A DNA stretch of 64,000 nt, from NCBI GenBank assembly GCA_003862195.1, contig QOUO01000004.1, positions 1 to 64,000 of the forward strand. The letters run 5' to 3'. The position numbers were made by a program, and so were the translations under genes. Origin of the DNA: Coriobacteriaceae bacterium. Its GTDB lineage: Bacteria; Actinomycetota; Coriobacteriia; Coriobacteriales; Atopobiaceae. Of the stretch, positions 1-7,586 are shown one piece after another (the first letter of the stretch is position 1; every line of letters starts with the position of its first letter). The notes under the pieces are model-generated. The model worked only from the letters and a program-made list of their open reading frames with translations. It ran no database searches and was not told the DNA's origin.

Positions 1-118
1 CCAGCTTGCCGCCGGTCTTCGCGTAGAGCGACGGGTTCGTGGTCACGCCGGCCAGGATGCCCCAGTCCGACGCCTGCTTGATCTCGTCCAGGTCCGCCGT
101 GTCGATAAAGAACTTCAT
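1..118 (-). CDS. Transaldolase / fructose-6-phosphate aldolase family protein (5' part only)
   Basis: Only the first 39 codons lie in the window; the rest is off the left edge. The reverse complement starts with ATG at 118 and reads [16 protein letters not shown], then GVTTNPSL, which is the hallmark N terminus of the small transaldolase/FSA (TalC/MipB) family: the first beta strand with its catalytic-pocket Asp, and the TTNPS loop. Members transfer a dihydroxyacetone unit or cleave fructose-6-phosphate in the cytoplasm. A weak ribosome site (AAGAAGGG) lies 6-13 bases upstream. Transaldolase or FSA cannot be told apart from this fragment. The gene is divergent from the MarR regulator at 365. 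Confidence 0.85.
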   Translation of the reverse strand, partial: MKFFIDTADLDEIKQASDWGILAGVTTNPSLYAKTGGKL

Positions 119-364
119 GTCTCGTCCCTTCTTCGGGTTGGCTTTCCAGTTTGTTATTGGTGCAAGCCAATCGTAGCGTCCTTCTCCACAAAATAGACCA
201 GCAATCGGTGGTCAAATGTGATGGGCACGTAAGCGGTACGTCAGTGTCGCCATGGCAACGCCGCACCTGACATTAATCGCGCACGATGGGGTAACATCAA
301 TTACGTATCGCACGCTATTAATTAATGCGGCAACGCATCGTCGCCCGCGCATCAGGAGGCCCCC
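119..364. promoter_or_regulatory. Divergent promoter region with an AT-rich palindrome before the MarR gene
   Basis: This 246-bp gap separates the transaldolase-like gene from the MarR gene. It holds one copy of the window-wide GAGAAGNAC motif on the minus strand (178-187). At 317-326 there is a perfect 10-bp palindrome ATTAATTAAT, roughly 40 bases before the MarR start, in a local AT-rich patch. MarR/OhrR proteins bind AT-rich palindromes of this sort and usually repress themselves, so it is a candidate operator. That role is inferred. Confidence 0.35.
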
Positions 365-868
365 ATGGCCCAGAACAACGCACCCCTCCGCGCCGACGCC
401 TGCGCCCCGGCGCAGCACAACCCCGACCCGCTTGCGCTTGAAAACCAGCTCTGCTTCCCGCTCTACGCGGCGTCCAAGGAGCTCACCCGCAGGTACAAGC
501 CCTTCCTCGACCCGCTGGGCCTCACGTACACGCAGTACGTGACCATGATGGTCCTGTGGGAGAAGGACGGCATCACCGTGTCGGAGCTCGGCCGTAGGCT
601 CTACCTCAACTCGGCCACGCTCACGCCGCTCCTCAAGCGCCTCGAGGCGCACGGCTACATCACGCGCACCCGCTCCGAGCAGGACGAGCGCGCCGTGATC
701 GTACAGCTCACCCCCGCCGGCCGCGAGCTCCACGAGCGCGCACACGACGTGCCGCGCTGCATGCTCGGCTGCGTGAAGGACGGCATGACCCTCGAGGAGG
801 GCATGGAGCTCAAGCGCCTGCTGCTCAAGCTGCTTGCAACGCTCTCGGAGGAGGACGCCAAGGCCTAG
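365..868 (+). CDS. ohrR: OhrR-type MarR family transcriptional regulator (peroxide-sensing)
   Basis: This 167-aa winged-helix regulator has the OhrR signature LENQLCFPLYAASKELT, in which Cys30 matches the redox-active cysteine of OhrR. The winged helix spans about residues 60-120, with TVSELGRRLYLNSATLTPLL as the recognition region and DERAVIVQLT as the wing. Further cysteines at 132 and 136 are about 100 residues after Cys30, the spacing of two-cysteine OhrR proteins. OhrR normally derepresses an organic hydroperoxide resistance gene when oxidised. No ohr gene is present; the next gene, 67 bp downstream, is an ABC exporter, which is the likely target. A GGAGG site (355-359) sits 5 bases before the ATG. 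Confidence 0.85.
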   Translation: MAQNNAPLRADACAPAQHNPDPLALENQLCFPLYAASKELTRRYKPFLDPLGLTYTQYVTMMVLWEKDGITVSELGRRLYLNSATLTPLLKRLEAHGYITRTRSEQDERAVIVQLTPAGRELHERAHDVPRCMLGCVKDGMTLEEGMELKRLLLKLLATLSEEDAKA

Positions 869-935
869 CGCCGGCGGCGACCGCCCGCAGCTGCGACCCA
901 ACCCGCCCGCACCACCCCGCCAGAAAGGAATATCA

Positions 936-2741
936 GTGTCACAACGAAACACCACCCGCCTCGAGCGCTCGACCATGCGCCGCACGCTCCAGAGGTTCTG
1001 GAACGTCACGCGCATGCAGCCCGGCATCACGGCGCTCGCCGTCATCTCCAGCGCCGGCTACACGCTCATGCTCACCTTCGCCAACACCTACGTCATGGGC
1101 CTCGTGGTCGATAGGGTGCAGGCGTCGCCCGTGCCCGCAAGCCAGGTGCTCGCGGTCTTCTCGCCCTACGTGGTCGCGCTCGTGCTCGTGAACCTGGTAG
1201 GGCAGATCCTCAGCAAGCTGCAGGACTACAGCGTCTACAAGCTCGAAATCAACGGCAACTACCACCTGTCTCGCCTGTGCTTCGACACGCTGTCCAACCA
1301 GTCGATGACGTTTCACACCAGCAACTTTGGCGGCGCGCTCGTGAGCCAGACCAGCCGCTTTACCAGCGGATACTCGCAGCTTGTGGACGTGGTGGTGTTC
1401 ACGCTCATCCCCATGATCACCTCGATTGCGGCCACGATCCTGAGCCTTGTGGGAGAAGTGCCGCTCTTTGTGGCGATACTCGTGGTCATGATGGTGGTCT
1501 ACGTTGCGTTTGTCTGGGTCATGTACAAGCGCATCCTGCCGCTGTCCGAGCGCACGTCCCAGGCGCAGAACCGCCTCTCCGGCGTGCTGAGCGACGCCGT
1601 GACCAACATCCTGGCCGTCAAGACCTGCGGCCGCGAGGACTTTGAGCGCGACCTCTTTACGGCGGCGGACCGCGACGCCCGCGCCGCCGAGACCGTGAGC
1701 ATGCGCGCCAGTATGAAGCGCAACTTTGCCAGCTCCGGGATCATCGTGCTCATCATGGCAATAGTTTCCGTCTTTATGGTTGGCGGCAACGCGTGGTTTG
1801 GCATCAGCGCAGGCACGCTCGTCATGATGTTCACGTACACCTACAACCTCACGATGCGCCTCAACTACACCAGCTCCATGATGCAGCGCATCAACCGCGC
1901 GCTGGGCGACGCGGCGGAGATGACGCACATCCTGGACGAGCCGCGCCTTGTGGAGGACGCGCCGGACGCGAGCGAGCTGCGCGTCACCAAGGGCGCGATC
2001 GACTTCGAGCACCTGGGCTTCCGCTACCACGACGCCGCGGAGGGCGACTCCGTGTTCGAGGACCTCACGCTCCACATCCCCGCAGGCCAGCGCGTTGGCC
2101 TGGTGGGCCGCTCCGGCTCCGGCAAGACCACGCTCACCAAGCTGCTGCTGCGCCTGGACGACGTGCAGGAGGGCCGCGTGCTGGTGGACGGCCAGGACAT
2201 CAGCCGCTGCACGCAGCAGAGCCTGCACCGCCAGATCGCCTACGTGCCGCAGGAGGCGCTCCTCTTCCACCGCAGCATCCGCGAGAACATCGCCTACGGC
2301 CGGCCCGACGCCACGGAGGAGCAGGTCCGCACCGCCGCCGCCCAGGCCAACGCGCTCGAGTTCATCGACCGACTGCCGCAGGGGCTCGACACCATGGTGG
2401 GCGAGCGCGGCGTCAAGCTGTCCGGCGGACAGCGCCAGCGCATCGCCATCGCGCGCGCCATCCTCACGGACGCGCCGATCCTGGTGCTGGACGAGGCCAC
2501 GTCCGCCCTGGACAGCGAGTCCGAGGCCCTGGTGCAGGAGGCCCTAGAGCGCCTCATGCACGGCCGCACGTCCATCGTGGTGGCGCACCGGCTCTCCACG
2601 GTGGCCTCGCTCGACCGCATCGTGGTGCTCTCGCACGGCCAAATCGTGGAGGACGGCACGCACGCCGAGCTCAGCCATGCCGGCGGCGAGTACGAGCGCC
2701 TGTGGGACCGCCAGACGGGCGGCTTCCTGGAGGGCGAGTAA
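936..2741 (+). CDS. ABC exporter, fused membrane and ATPase domains
   Basis: This 601-aa half-transporter has an exporter-type membrane domain with about six hydrophobic segments (residues 30-310) followed by an ATPase. The Walker A motif GRSGSGKTT is near residue 391, the signature LSGGQRQR near 495, Walker [13 protein letters not shown] near 515 and the H-loop VAHRLST near 549, so it should be catalytically active as a homodimer. I chose the GTG at 936 because AGAAAGGA ends eight bases upstream; the longer reading frame from 834 overlaps the regulator and has low-complexity Arg/Pro residues. It follows the OhrR-type gene in the same direction and probably forms its regulon. The substrate is unknown; lipid or drug export is typical of the family. 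Confidence 0.9.
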   Translation: MSQRNTTRLERSTMRRTLQRFWNVTRMQPGITALAVISSAGYTLMLTFANTYVMGLVVDRVQASPVPASQVLAVFSPYVVALVLVNLVGQILSKLQDYSVYKLEINGNYHLSRLCFDTLSNQSMTFHTSNFGGALVSQTSRFTSGYSQLVDVVVFTLIPMITSIAATILSLVGEVPLFVAILVVMMVVYVAFVWVMYKRILPLSERTSQAQNRLSGVLSDAVTNILAVKTCGREDFERDLFTAADRDARAAETVSMRASMKRNFASSGIIVLIMAIVSVFMVGGNAWFGISAGTLVMMFTYTYNLTMRLNYTSSMMQRINRALGDAAEMTHILDEPRLVEDAPDASELRVTKGAIDFEHLGFRYHDAAEGDSVFEDLTLHIPAGQRVGLVGRSGSGKTTLTKLLLRLDDVQEGRVLVDGQDISRCTQQSLHRQIAYVPQEALLFHRSIRENIAYGRPDATEEQVRTAAAQANALEFIDRLPQGLDTMVGERGVKLSGGQRQRIAIARAILTDAPILVLDEATSALDSESEALVQEALERLMHGRTSIVVAHRLSTVASLDRIVVLSHGQIVEDGTHAELSHAGGEYERLWDRQTGGFLEGE

Positions 2742-2835
2742 CGGCTGGCGCCTCTGCTGCTAAATGCTGCAGTTCATCACATTTTTATGTACTTACAAAT
2801 GTGCAGTGAGACATCAAACTCCCGAACGGCGCGAC

Positions 2836-2962
2836 ATGCCCTACATCACGACCTCTATTACAGTTTTGTAGGGTATGCGGTAAGACCCAAGCACAAGAGA
2901 AGGACCAGCCCCTCGCGTGAGAGGCTGGTCCTTCTCGTCTTACCCGCCTTGCTTGTAGGCGG
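2836..2962. repeat. Direct repeat copy A (terminator plus promoter/operator module)
   Basis: About 127 bp here match 3952-4078 with only scattered differences. Each copy has three parts in the same order: CCCTACA...TTGTAGGGTAT inverted repeat, a long hairpin with AGAAGGACCAGCC and its complement, and a small CCGCCTTGCTTGTAGGCGG hairpin. Copy A lies directly after the stop of the nucleotidyltransferase gene and after the convergent ABC exporter, so it can act as terminator for both. The promoter-like part of this copy has no gene to drive. Confidence 0.85.
2897..2936. terminator. Bidirectional hairpin terminator in repeat copy A
   Basis: A perfect 14-bp stem (2897-2910 with 2923-2936) closes a 12-base loop. 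It sits between two converging genes, the ABC exporter and the nucleotidyltransferase cassette. The stem contains the window-wide AGAAGGAC motif in both orientations. Confidence 0.8.
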
Positions 2963-2971
2963 AAAGGTTAA

Positions 2972-3613
2972 CTAAAGCGCAAGATGATGTTCCTCCATGA
3001 AGGCGTTGGCGTAGGAACGTTCCTTCTTGGCGAGAGACGCAAACACAGCCCCGAGCTTGTTTCGATCAAGATAAGGCCATAGCCGCTCGATAGCCTGGGC
3101 GTCCTTTACTTGCTTCTTCCCGCGCTCGTGATTCACCGTCATCTTGTGCACCACATACGCCTCTGGAGAAGGAATGTTGACCTTCAGACCCTCATAGTCG
3201 ACCGTCACAGCAAAGCGTTTTAGCGTCTCCATGTGCCTTAACGCCTGGGCCGTCACGCCAAGGTTGGTCTTGAGCGCATCTTCAAGTCCCGCACCAACCT
3301 TACCGATGAGAAACTCAATCTCCAATCCCGCGGTAGAGTAAATCTTCGTCACGCCCGTCAATCGGTCGCTCTCCACAAGGTAGCCGTCCTCACGCGCCAA
3401 GGCGGCTAGCTTTGCCTGGGGCATGGGCCTCCTTAGATTGCGAACGAGAAAGCCAATGTCCATGGTCTTGATGCTTGGCTCAAACCCCTCAAGAAGTCCG
3501 CATCGCTCGAAAAGCAGCTCTGCCCACGACCCAACAAGCATGACATGTTGAAGGCAGCCTGCCTCATCGAGCAACGTAAGGAACCTGACCAACTCACGCT
3601 CCTGAGTGTTCAT
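2972..3613 (-). CDS. AbiEii-like nucleotidyltransferase (putative toxin of a TA-like pair)
   Basis: This 213-aa protein has the nucleotidyltransferase core motif: G28-S29-W30 in LVGSWAELLFE, then KTMDIGFLV where Asp52 is the first metal-binding acidic residue. In the family the second acidic residue two places later is normally Asp; here it is Gly54 (codon GGC at 3452-3454), one transition from GAC. The enzyme may therefore be weakened or dead. The ATG at 3613 is chosen because GGGAAGGGA lies just upstream and the longer frame from 3733 merely overlaps the partner gene. It overlaps the upstream small gene by 20 bases, implying translational coupling. Relatives near AbiE-type systems are annotated as type IV toxins acting on nucleotides or tRNA; the role here is inferred. 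Confidence 0.75.
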   Translation of the reverse strand: MNTQERELVRFLTLLDEAGCLQHVMLVGSWAELLFERCGLLEGFEPSIKTMDIGFLVRNLRRPMPQAKLAALAREDGYLVESDRLTGVTKIYSTAGLEIEFLIGKVGAGLEDALKTNLGVTAQALRHMETLKRFAVTVDYEGLKVNIPSPEAYVVHKMTVNHERGKKQVKDAQAIERLWPYLDRNKLGAVFASLAKKERSYANAFMEEHHLAL

Positions 3614-3917
3614 GGATGAAGTCCCTTCCCAGCGCACGCTCAATCTGCTTCCGGGAGCGCTCCTGCTCCTTGAGTGCCGCGACGACCTCCTTCCTACGCG
3701 CGACAAGGCCCCTGACGCGCTTTGCGTCGTCACGCTTCACGTAGTCGCTGCGGACATGCTTGCCGTCGCGATACTGCAGGTAGTAGTAGGTCCTGCCATC
3801 CACCACGCGTTCGCGGAGGCTTCCATGCGGAAGTGACGCGAGCTCCGCCTCAAGCGCGCTCGAGACGCGCTTGGAGCGCCCATATTCCTCGAGCAGAACC
3901 TCCTCGATGACGGACAT
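3594..3917 (-). CDS. Small partner of the nucleotidyltransferase (putative antitoxin, unnamed family)
   Basis: This 107-aa charged protein starts with ATG at 3917 behind GGAAGG. Its centre has the recognisable pattern LPHGSL...GRTYYYLQYRDGKHVRSDYV, followed by a long basic/acidic helix that looks coiled-coil. I know this pattern only from small uncharacterised proteins that precede AbiEii-like nucleotidyltransferases in gut bacteria, so the antitoxin or accessory role rests on context. The two genes overlap by 20 bases and share one promoter region with an inverted repeat at 3952-3992. The pair is less GC-rich than its surroundings by eye, which suggests transfer. Confidence 0.7.
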   Translation of the reverse strand: MSVIEEVLLEEYGRSKRVSSALEAELASLPHGSLRERVVDGRTYYYLQYRDGKHVRSDYVKRDDAKRVRGLVARRKEVVAALKEQERSRKQIERALGRDFIHEHSGA

Positions 3918-3951
3918 ACGGCACCTTCCAAGTCCCAGGCCAGCTTCTGAT

Positions 3952-3992
3952 ATACCCTACAATACAGCTATTTTCTCATATTTGTAGGGTAT
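3952..3992 (-). promoter_or_regulatory. Operator-like inverted repeat upstream of the nucleotidyltransferase cassette
   Basis: ATACCCTACAA (3952-3962) and TTGTAGGGTAT (3982-3992) form a perfect 11-bp inverted repeat with a 19-base spacer, about 35-75 bases before the start of the small partner gene. TA operons are commonly self-repressed through such palindromes. A degenerate version is present in repeat copy A (2839-2875). Confidence 0.5.
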
Positions 3993-4012
3993 GCGCAAAG
4001 ACCAAGATACAA

Positions 4013-4052
4013 GAGAAGGACCAGCCCCTCGCGTGGGAGGCTGGTCCTTCTC
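4013..4052. terminator. Hairpin terminator of cstA in repeat copy B
   Basis: GAGAAGGACCAGCC (4013-4026) pairs perfectly with 4039-4052. A second small hairpin (4059-4079, CCCGCC/GGCGGG) lies closer to the cstA stop codon at 4139. Together they separate cstA from the cassette transcribed in the same direction. Confidence 0.75.
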
Positions 4053-4138
4053 GTCTTACCCGCCTTGCTTGTAGGCGGGGGTGTTGCTATGTGCTGGGCG
4101 CGGGCAGCATGTGCCGGCGCCTGGCCAGGCCTGAGTCG

Positions 4139-6043
4139 CTAGGCCTGGACCTGGGGCTCGGCCGTGGCCTTGGGAGCGTTGGCCTCGGCCTCGGCGGCCG
4201 CGACGTTCTTGCGGCCGAGCTCGGACCACTCGGGCTCCTCGTCCGGCATGGAGCCTGCCTTGGCAGTGAAGAACTCCTTCAGGCAGTTGTAGGCGACGAT
4301 GACGCCCAGGACGACGAGCAGCACGGCGACGAGCAGCTGGAGGCCCTTGGTGAGAAGGACGGGCGCTGCCGCGGTGGTAGCGGTCGCGGGGATGGTGCCG
4401 AAGAGGCCGTAGGTGGCGACGGCGGTCCAGCAGCTGGCGATGCTCATGGCAAGGGAGGTGAAGGTGCAGCAGAGCAGGAAGGCGACGGGCACGTAGAGCA
4501 TCCAGCCCTTGCGGCCGGTGACCTTGCAGAAGACGGCGAGGGTGATCATGGTCATGCCGCCGAGCAGCTGGTTGGAAGCGCCGAAGAGCGGCCAGATGTT
4601 GAGGTAGCCACCGAAGCAGAGAACCAGGCCGACGAGCAGGGAGACCGCGGTGGAGAAGTACACGTTGGTCATGACCTTGCGGACGCCGGTTGCCTTCTCC
4701 TTGGTAGCGGCGGCGGCGTCGTTGGAGCTGTAGAAGAACTCCTGGAAGCTGCTGCGGGCGATGCGGGCGACTGCGTCAAGGGAGGTGAGGGCGAGTGCGG
4801 AGACGTTCATGGTCATGAAGACCGTGGAGAGCGTGTTGTTGAAGCCGATGGTCTCCATGCCGTGGGCGATGCCGGCGGCGAAGATCTGGAACGGGGTGGA
4901 GGCAACGCCCGCGTTGAGGGCACCGGTGCCGGAGGTGTTCATCTGGCTGAACATGATGCCGGCGGTGACGATGGCGATGACGCCGACGAAGGACTCGAGC
5001 ACCATGGCGCCGTAGCCGACGGGGAGCATGTCCTTCTCGTTAGAGACCTGCTTGGAGGAGGTGCCGGAGGACACCAGGCTGTGGAAGCCGGAGAGCGCGC
5101 CGCAGGCGACGGAGACGAACATCAGGGGGAAGAGGTACTGGCCGTTGGCGGCGAGCTTTGTCATGGTGGCGCTGGAAGCGACCATCGGGGCGGTCATGGT
5201 TGCCTGGCCCCTGACGCCGAGCGCGAAGATGCCGAACACGGCGCAGACGATCATGGTGACCATCATGATGGTGGTGAGGTAGTCACGCGGCTGCTTGAGG
5301 GTCTGGATCGGCATGGCGCACGCGAAGACCAGGTAGACCATCACGACGGCGATCCAGCCGTTGGCGCTGAGGTAGATGGGGAACTGCATGCCGACGGCGA
5401 ACATGAGGACGATCGCGGCGACGGCCACGGCGAACTCCTGCCAGCCCTTGAGGTTGAAGCGACGGCGCAGCCAGCCGAAAGCGATGGCGACGAAGGTGAA
5501 GAGGATCGAGATCGTGCCGGCGCAGCCGGAGGCGTAGGACTTGGTGAAGTCGACGGCGCCAGAGGCGGTCGGGGTCATCGCGAACGTGCCGGCGACCATG
5601 GAGGTGAAGGCGGCGATGACGATGGTGCAGAACAGCCAGCTGAAGAGCAGGAACAGGCGACGGCCGGTCTTGCCGATGTACTTCTCGATCAGCTGGCCGA
5701 GCGACTTGCCGTTGTTCTTGACCGAGGCGTACAGCGCGCCGAAGTCATGCACGGCGCCAAAGAAGATGCCGCCGACGAGGACCCACAGCAGGACCGGCAG
5801 CCAGCCGAACATCATCGCGACGATGGTGCCCGTGACGGGGCCCGCGCCGCAGATCGAGCTGAACTGGTGAGAGAAGACGGAGAAGCGAGAGGCGGGCGAG
5901 AAGTCCTTGTCGTCCTCCATGCGGCGTGCGGGCGTGAGTGCCTTGGGATCCACGCCCCAGCTCTTGGCCAGCCATCGACCATAGAGCGCGTAGCCGGCGA
6001 CGAGCGCCACGGCCGCGACGAGTATTACCAGCATTCCGTTCAT
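4139..6043 (-). CDS. cstA: Carbon starvation protein CstA family transporter
   Basis: This 634-aa polytopic membrane protein has the CstA hallmarks: N-terminal YGRWLAKSWGVD, then FSHQFSSICGAGPVTGTIVA, GAVHDFGALYASVKNNG and about 15 hydrophobic helices. CstA/BtsT proteins take up pyruvate and have also been linked to peptide use. It is shorter than the roughly 700-aa enteric forms, as usual in Gram-positive bacteria. The ATG at 6043 is chosen because GAAGGGAG lies just upstream; the ORF extends 22 codons further but through the terminator sequence. Expression is probably attenuated, because a 12-codon leader peptide and an intrinsic terminator precede it. Confidence 0.92.
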   Translation of the reverse strand: MNGMLVILVAAVALVAGYALYGRWLAKSWGVDPKALTPARRMEDDKDFSPASRFSVFSHQFSSICGAGPVTGTIVAMMFGWLPVLLWVLVGGIFFGAVHDFGALYASVKNNGKSLGQLIEKYIGKTGRRLFLLFSWLFCTIVIAAFTSMVAGTFAMTPTASGAVDFTKSYASGCAGTISILFTFVAIAFGWLRRRFNLKGWQEFAVAVAAIVLMFAVGMQFPIYLSANGWIAVVMVYLVFACAMPIQTLKQPRDYLTTIMMVTMIVCAVFGIFALGVRGQATMTAPMVASSATMTKLAANGQYLFPLMFVSVACGALSGFHSLVSSGTSSKQVSNEKDMLPVGYGAMVLESFVGVIAIVTAGIMFSQMNTSGTGALNAGVASTPFQIFAAGIAHGMETIGFNNTLSTVFMTMNVSALALTSLDAVARIARSSFQEFFYSSNDAAAATKEKATGVRKVMTNVYFSTAVSLLVGLVLCFGGYLNIWPLFGASNQLLGGMTMITLAVFCKVTGRKGWMLYVPVAFLLCCTFTSLAMSIASCWTAVATYGLFGTIPATATTAAAPVLLTKGLQLLVAVLLVVLGVIVAYNCLKEFFTAKAGSMPDEEPEWSELGRKNVAAAEAEANAPKATAEPQVQA

Positions 6044-6068
6044 GTGAAACTCCCTTCGGGATTCAAAC

Positions 6069-6109
6069 AAAAAAGTGGGACCGCCTGGCAAGCATCCAAG
6101 CGGCCCCAC
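6069..6109 (-). terminator. Attenuator hairpin in the cstA leader
   Basis: On the coding strand GTGGGGCCGC (6109-6100) pairs with GCGGTCCCAC (6084-6075), ten base pairs with one G-U, followed at once by six T residues (6074-6069). It lies between the leader peptide stop and the cstA ribosome site, so it should stop transcription before cstA unless an alternative fold forms. A second strong hairpin (GCCCGCG with CGCGGGC, about 6123-6147) lies between the leader peptide and the terminator and could be part of the switch. Confidence 0.75.
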
Positions 6110-6167
6110 CTGATACGTCAGCCGCCCGCGAACGAGGCCGCGGGCCGGCTCACCACCGACTCGCGAC

Positions 6168-6206
6168 CTAGCTAATAATTACCTCTGCTAGCGTGCTGAC
6201 GCCCAT
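6168..6206 (-). CDS. Leader peptide of cstA, 12 codons (MGVSTLAEVIIS)
   Basis: A short frame of ATG plus 11 codons starts at 6206 behind a good ribosome site (GAGGAGA, 6220-6214) and ends at TAG 6170-6168. It reads MGVSTLAEVIIS and uses CTA, GTA, ATT and ATT, codons that are rare in this GC-rich genome. An intrinsic terminator follows about 60 bases later. This is the layout of ribosome-mediated attenuation, sensing leucine, valine or isoleucine charging. The ilvB leader peptide in this window ends in the similar EILAII. The function is inferred; the sequence elements are directly visible. Confidence 0.6.
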   Translation of the reverse strand: MGVSTLAEVIIS

Positions 6207-6536
6207 GTTCGAATCTCCTCATACCGGGTGCGCCGTCTGCGCACCTCCCTTGCGGTACGCGACCATAATCGACCTTGCGGCAGGGTCAGGTCCCCAAAAT
6301 CCACCATCTGAAACACGCGGTTAACGAAACTCCGCAAGACCCATAACGCTGAACGGTCGCCAATTCTCGCCAAACGGGGAAATGCACATGTAGTTGTGGA
6401 CAAATCGCGAAGGGTGGCGACGCGGCCGTGACGGCGGTGCCACGACGTGGCAGCTACGAAAACGTTTGCGGACGCGTCTGGGGGCCGAGAAGTGCCACGG
6501 CGCGCAGTGCTGCTGCCACGTTGGGGCATCCGTTGG
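6207..6536. other. Intergenic region upstream of the cstA leader, no clear gene
   Basis: About 330 bases between the cstA leader peptide and the amidohydrolase stop. An open frame on the minus strand (6188-6550) exists but has no ribosome site, is rich in Arg/Ser and overlaps the leader, so I do not count it as a gene. The cstA promoter must lie here; I cannot pick a convincing -35/-10 pair. Confidence 0.4.
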
Positions 6537-7586
6537 CTAGTTGATGCCAAGGAGGGCGGCCGCGTTTCTCCACCGGGCGGGCTCGAGCGCGGCCGCGTGC
6601 GGGCCCGCGAAGAGCGCGAGCGCCTTCTGCCGCACGAGGGGCGCCGGCGTGTAGGGCCAGTCGCTCCCGTAGAGGAGGTGCGAGGGGTCGGCCACCTTGA
6701 GGAGGGCGTCGAGCATGACGGGCTCCGCGTCGCCGGCGAGGTCGAAGTAGAGGGTGCGGACGGCGGAGAGCACGTCTGCGCTGGCCATCATGCCCGCGGG
6801 CACGAGCACGCGGGATATGCCCTGCATGCGGTGGACGACCTCGGGAATGAAGGCGCCGCAGTGCGGAACGATCCAGCGCACGCGCGGATAGCGGTCGAGC
6901 GTGCCGCTGGTGATGAGGTTGAGCACGGCGCGCGTGGTATCGGCCAGGAACTCGAAGACGGGTGCGTGATCGGCCGCGAACTGGCCCTGCGGCACGGCCG
7001 AGGGCTTGGCGGGATGCACCACGACGACGGCCGATCGGGCGTCAAGCTCCGCCATGAGCGGGTCGAGCCGCTGGTTGCCCAGGTAGACGCCGCACGCGTT
7101 GGTGGGGAGCTTGACGGCGAGCGCACCCGGGAGCGCAAGCGCGCGGCGAGCCTCCGTGACGGCGGCGGTGACGTCCGGCACGGGGAGCGTGGCCACGAAG
7201 CCATAGCGGGCGGGGTCGGCCGCGCAGAGGCGCGACGCGTAATCGTTCAGCCGGCGGCAGAGCCGCACGGACGCGGCGTCGTCACCCCAGTTGACGTGCG
7301 GCGACGATATCGAGAGGAGCGAGAAGCCAATGTTCATGCCGTCGGCGAAGGAACGCGCGTCCTTCTCGCCCCACTGTGGCGTGGGGAAGCCGTCCTCGCG
7401 CGCGGGGTCGATTCCGGCCGCAGCGAGCGCGTCCAGGTAGACCGGCGGGAGGATGTGCTGGTGGACGTCGAACAGGCGCGGCAGCTGCGGGGCTGCCGCC
7501 GGCTGGCTGGGCGCGGGCTGCCGGTTGGGCGCGGGCTGCCGGCCGGGCGCGGGCTGCTGGCTGGACGCGCTACTTGAAGTCGACAC
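6537..7586 (-). CDS. Amidohydrolase-related metal-dependent hydrolase or decarboxylase
   Basis: This 349-aa protein belongs to the amidohydrolase-2 group (ACMSD / 6-methylsalicylate decarboxylase-like TIM barrels). Metal-binding residues are visible: H42 and H44 in FDVHQHILPP, a His in VVVVHPAKPS, a His in WIVPHCGAFIPE and an Asp in LLYGSDWPYTP. The GTG at 7586 is chosen because GCGAGGAGA lies seven bases upstream; the start overlaps the end of the upstream small gene by 17 bases. Residues 11-30 are a low-complexity Gln-Pro-Ala stretch encoded by near-identical 18-bp units (about 7505-7560), unusual ahead of this fold. The substrate cannot be read from the sequence. Confidence 0.8.
   Translation of the reverse strand: MSTSSSASSQQPAPGRQPAPNRQPAPSQPAAAPQLPRLFDVHQHILPPVYLDALAAAGIDPAREDGFPTPQWGEKDARSFADGMNIGFSLLSISSPHVNWGDDAASVRLCRRLNDYASRLCAADPARYGFVATLPVPDVTAAVTEARRALALPGALAVKLPTNACGVYLGNQRLDPLMAELDARSAVVVVHPAKPSAVPQGQFAADHAPVFEFLADTTRAVLNLITSGTLDRYPRVRWIVPHCGAFIPEVVHRMQGISRVLVPAGMMASADVLSAVRTLYFDLAGDAEPVMLDALLKVADPSHLLYGSDWPYTPAPLVRQKALALFAGPHAAALEPARWRNAAALLGIN
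7505..7560. repeat. Short tandem repeat encoding a Pro-Ala-Gln N-terminal tail
   Basis: Three 18-bp units with the shared core GGGCGCGGGCTGCCGG lie inside the first 30 codons of the amidohydrolase gene. Because 18 is a multiple of three, copy-number change would alter tail length without shifting the frame. Confidence 0.7.

Larger units (their letters stand above)
3952..4078. repeat. Direct repeat copy B (terminator plus promoter/operator module)
   Basis: This is the second copy of the 127-bp repeat, placed between the cstA stop and the start of the two-gene cassette. In this copy the hairpins terminate cstA and the inverted repeat lies where the cassette's promoter must be. With copy A it brackets the cassette exactly. 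Confidence 0.85.

Noticed and set aside
2972-3733. Longer 253-codon version of the nucleotidyltransferase starting at 3733
   Set aside because: The extra 40 residues lie wholly inside the partner gene in another frame, are Arg/Ser-rich and lack a ribosome site; ATG 3613 has one.
6069-6120. T-box riboswitch before cstA
   Set aside because: AGGTGGGGCCGC next to the terminator recalls the T-box antiterminator (AGGGTGGNACCGC), but UGGNACC is not matched and no stem I specifier region is visible. A leader peptide explains the arrangement better.
4091-6175. Plus-strand open frame of 694 codons opposite cstA
   Set aside because: It is Gly/Asp/Glu/His-rich with no family features and mirrors cstA codons; high-GC third positions keep the antisense frame open. 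The same applies to the long frames at 939-2270 (minus), 21191-24175 (minus), 27901-29502 (minus), 29928-32039 (minus), 36496-38880 (plus), 38895-41777 (plus) and 45800-48931 (plus).
6188-6550. Minus-strand frame of 120 codons upstream of cstA
   Set aside because: No ribosome site, no recognisable domain, Arg/Ser-rich composition, and it overlaps the better-supported leader peptide in another frame.
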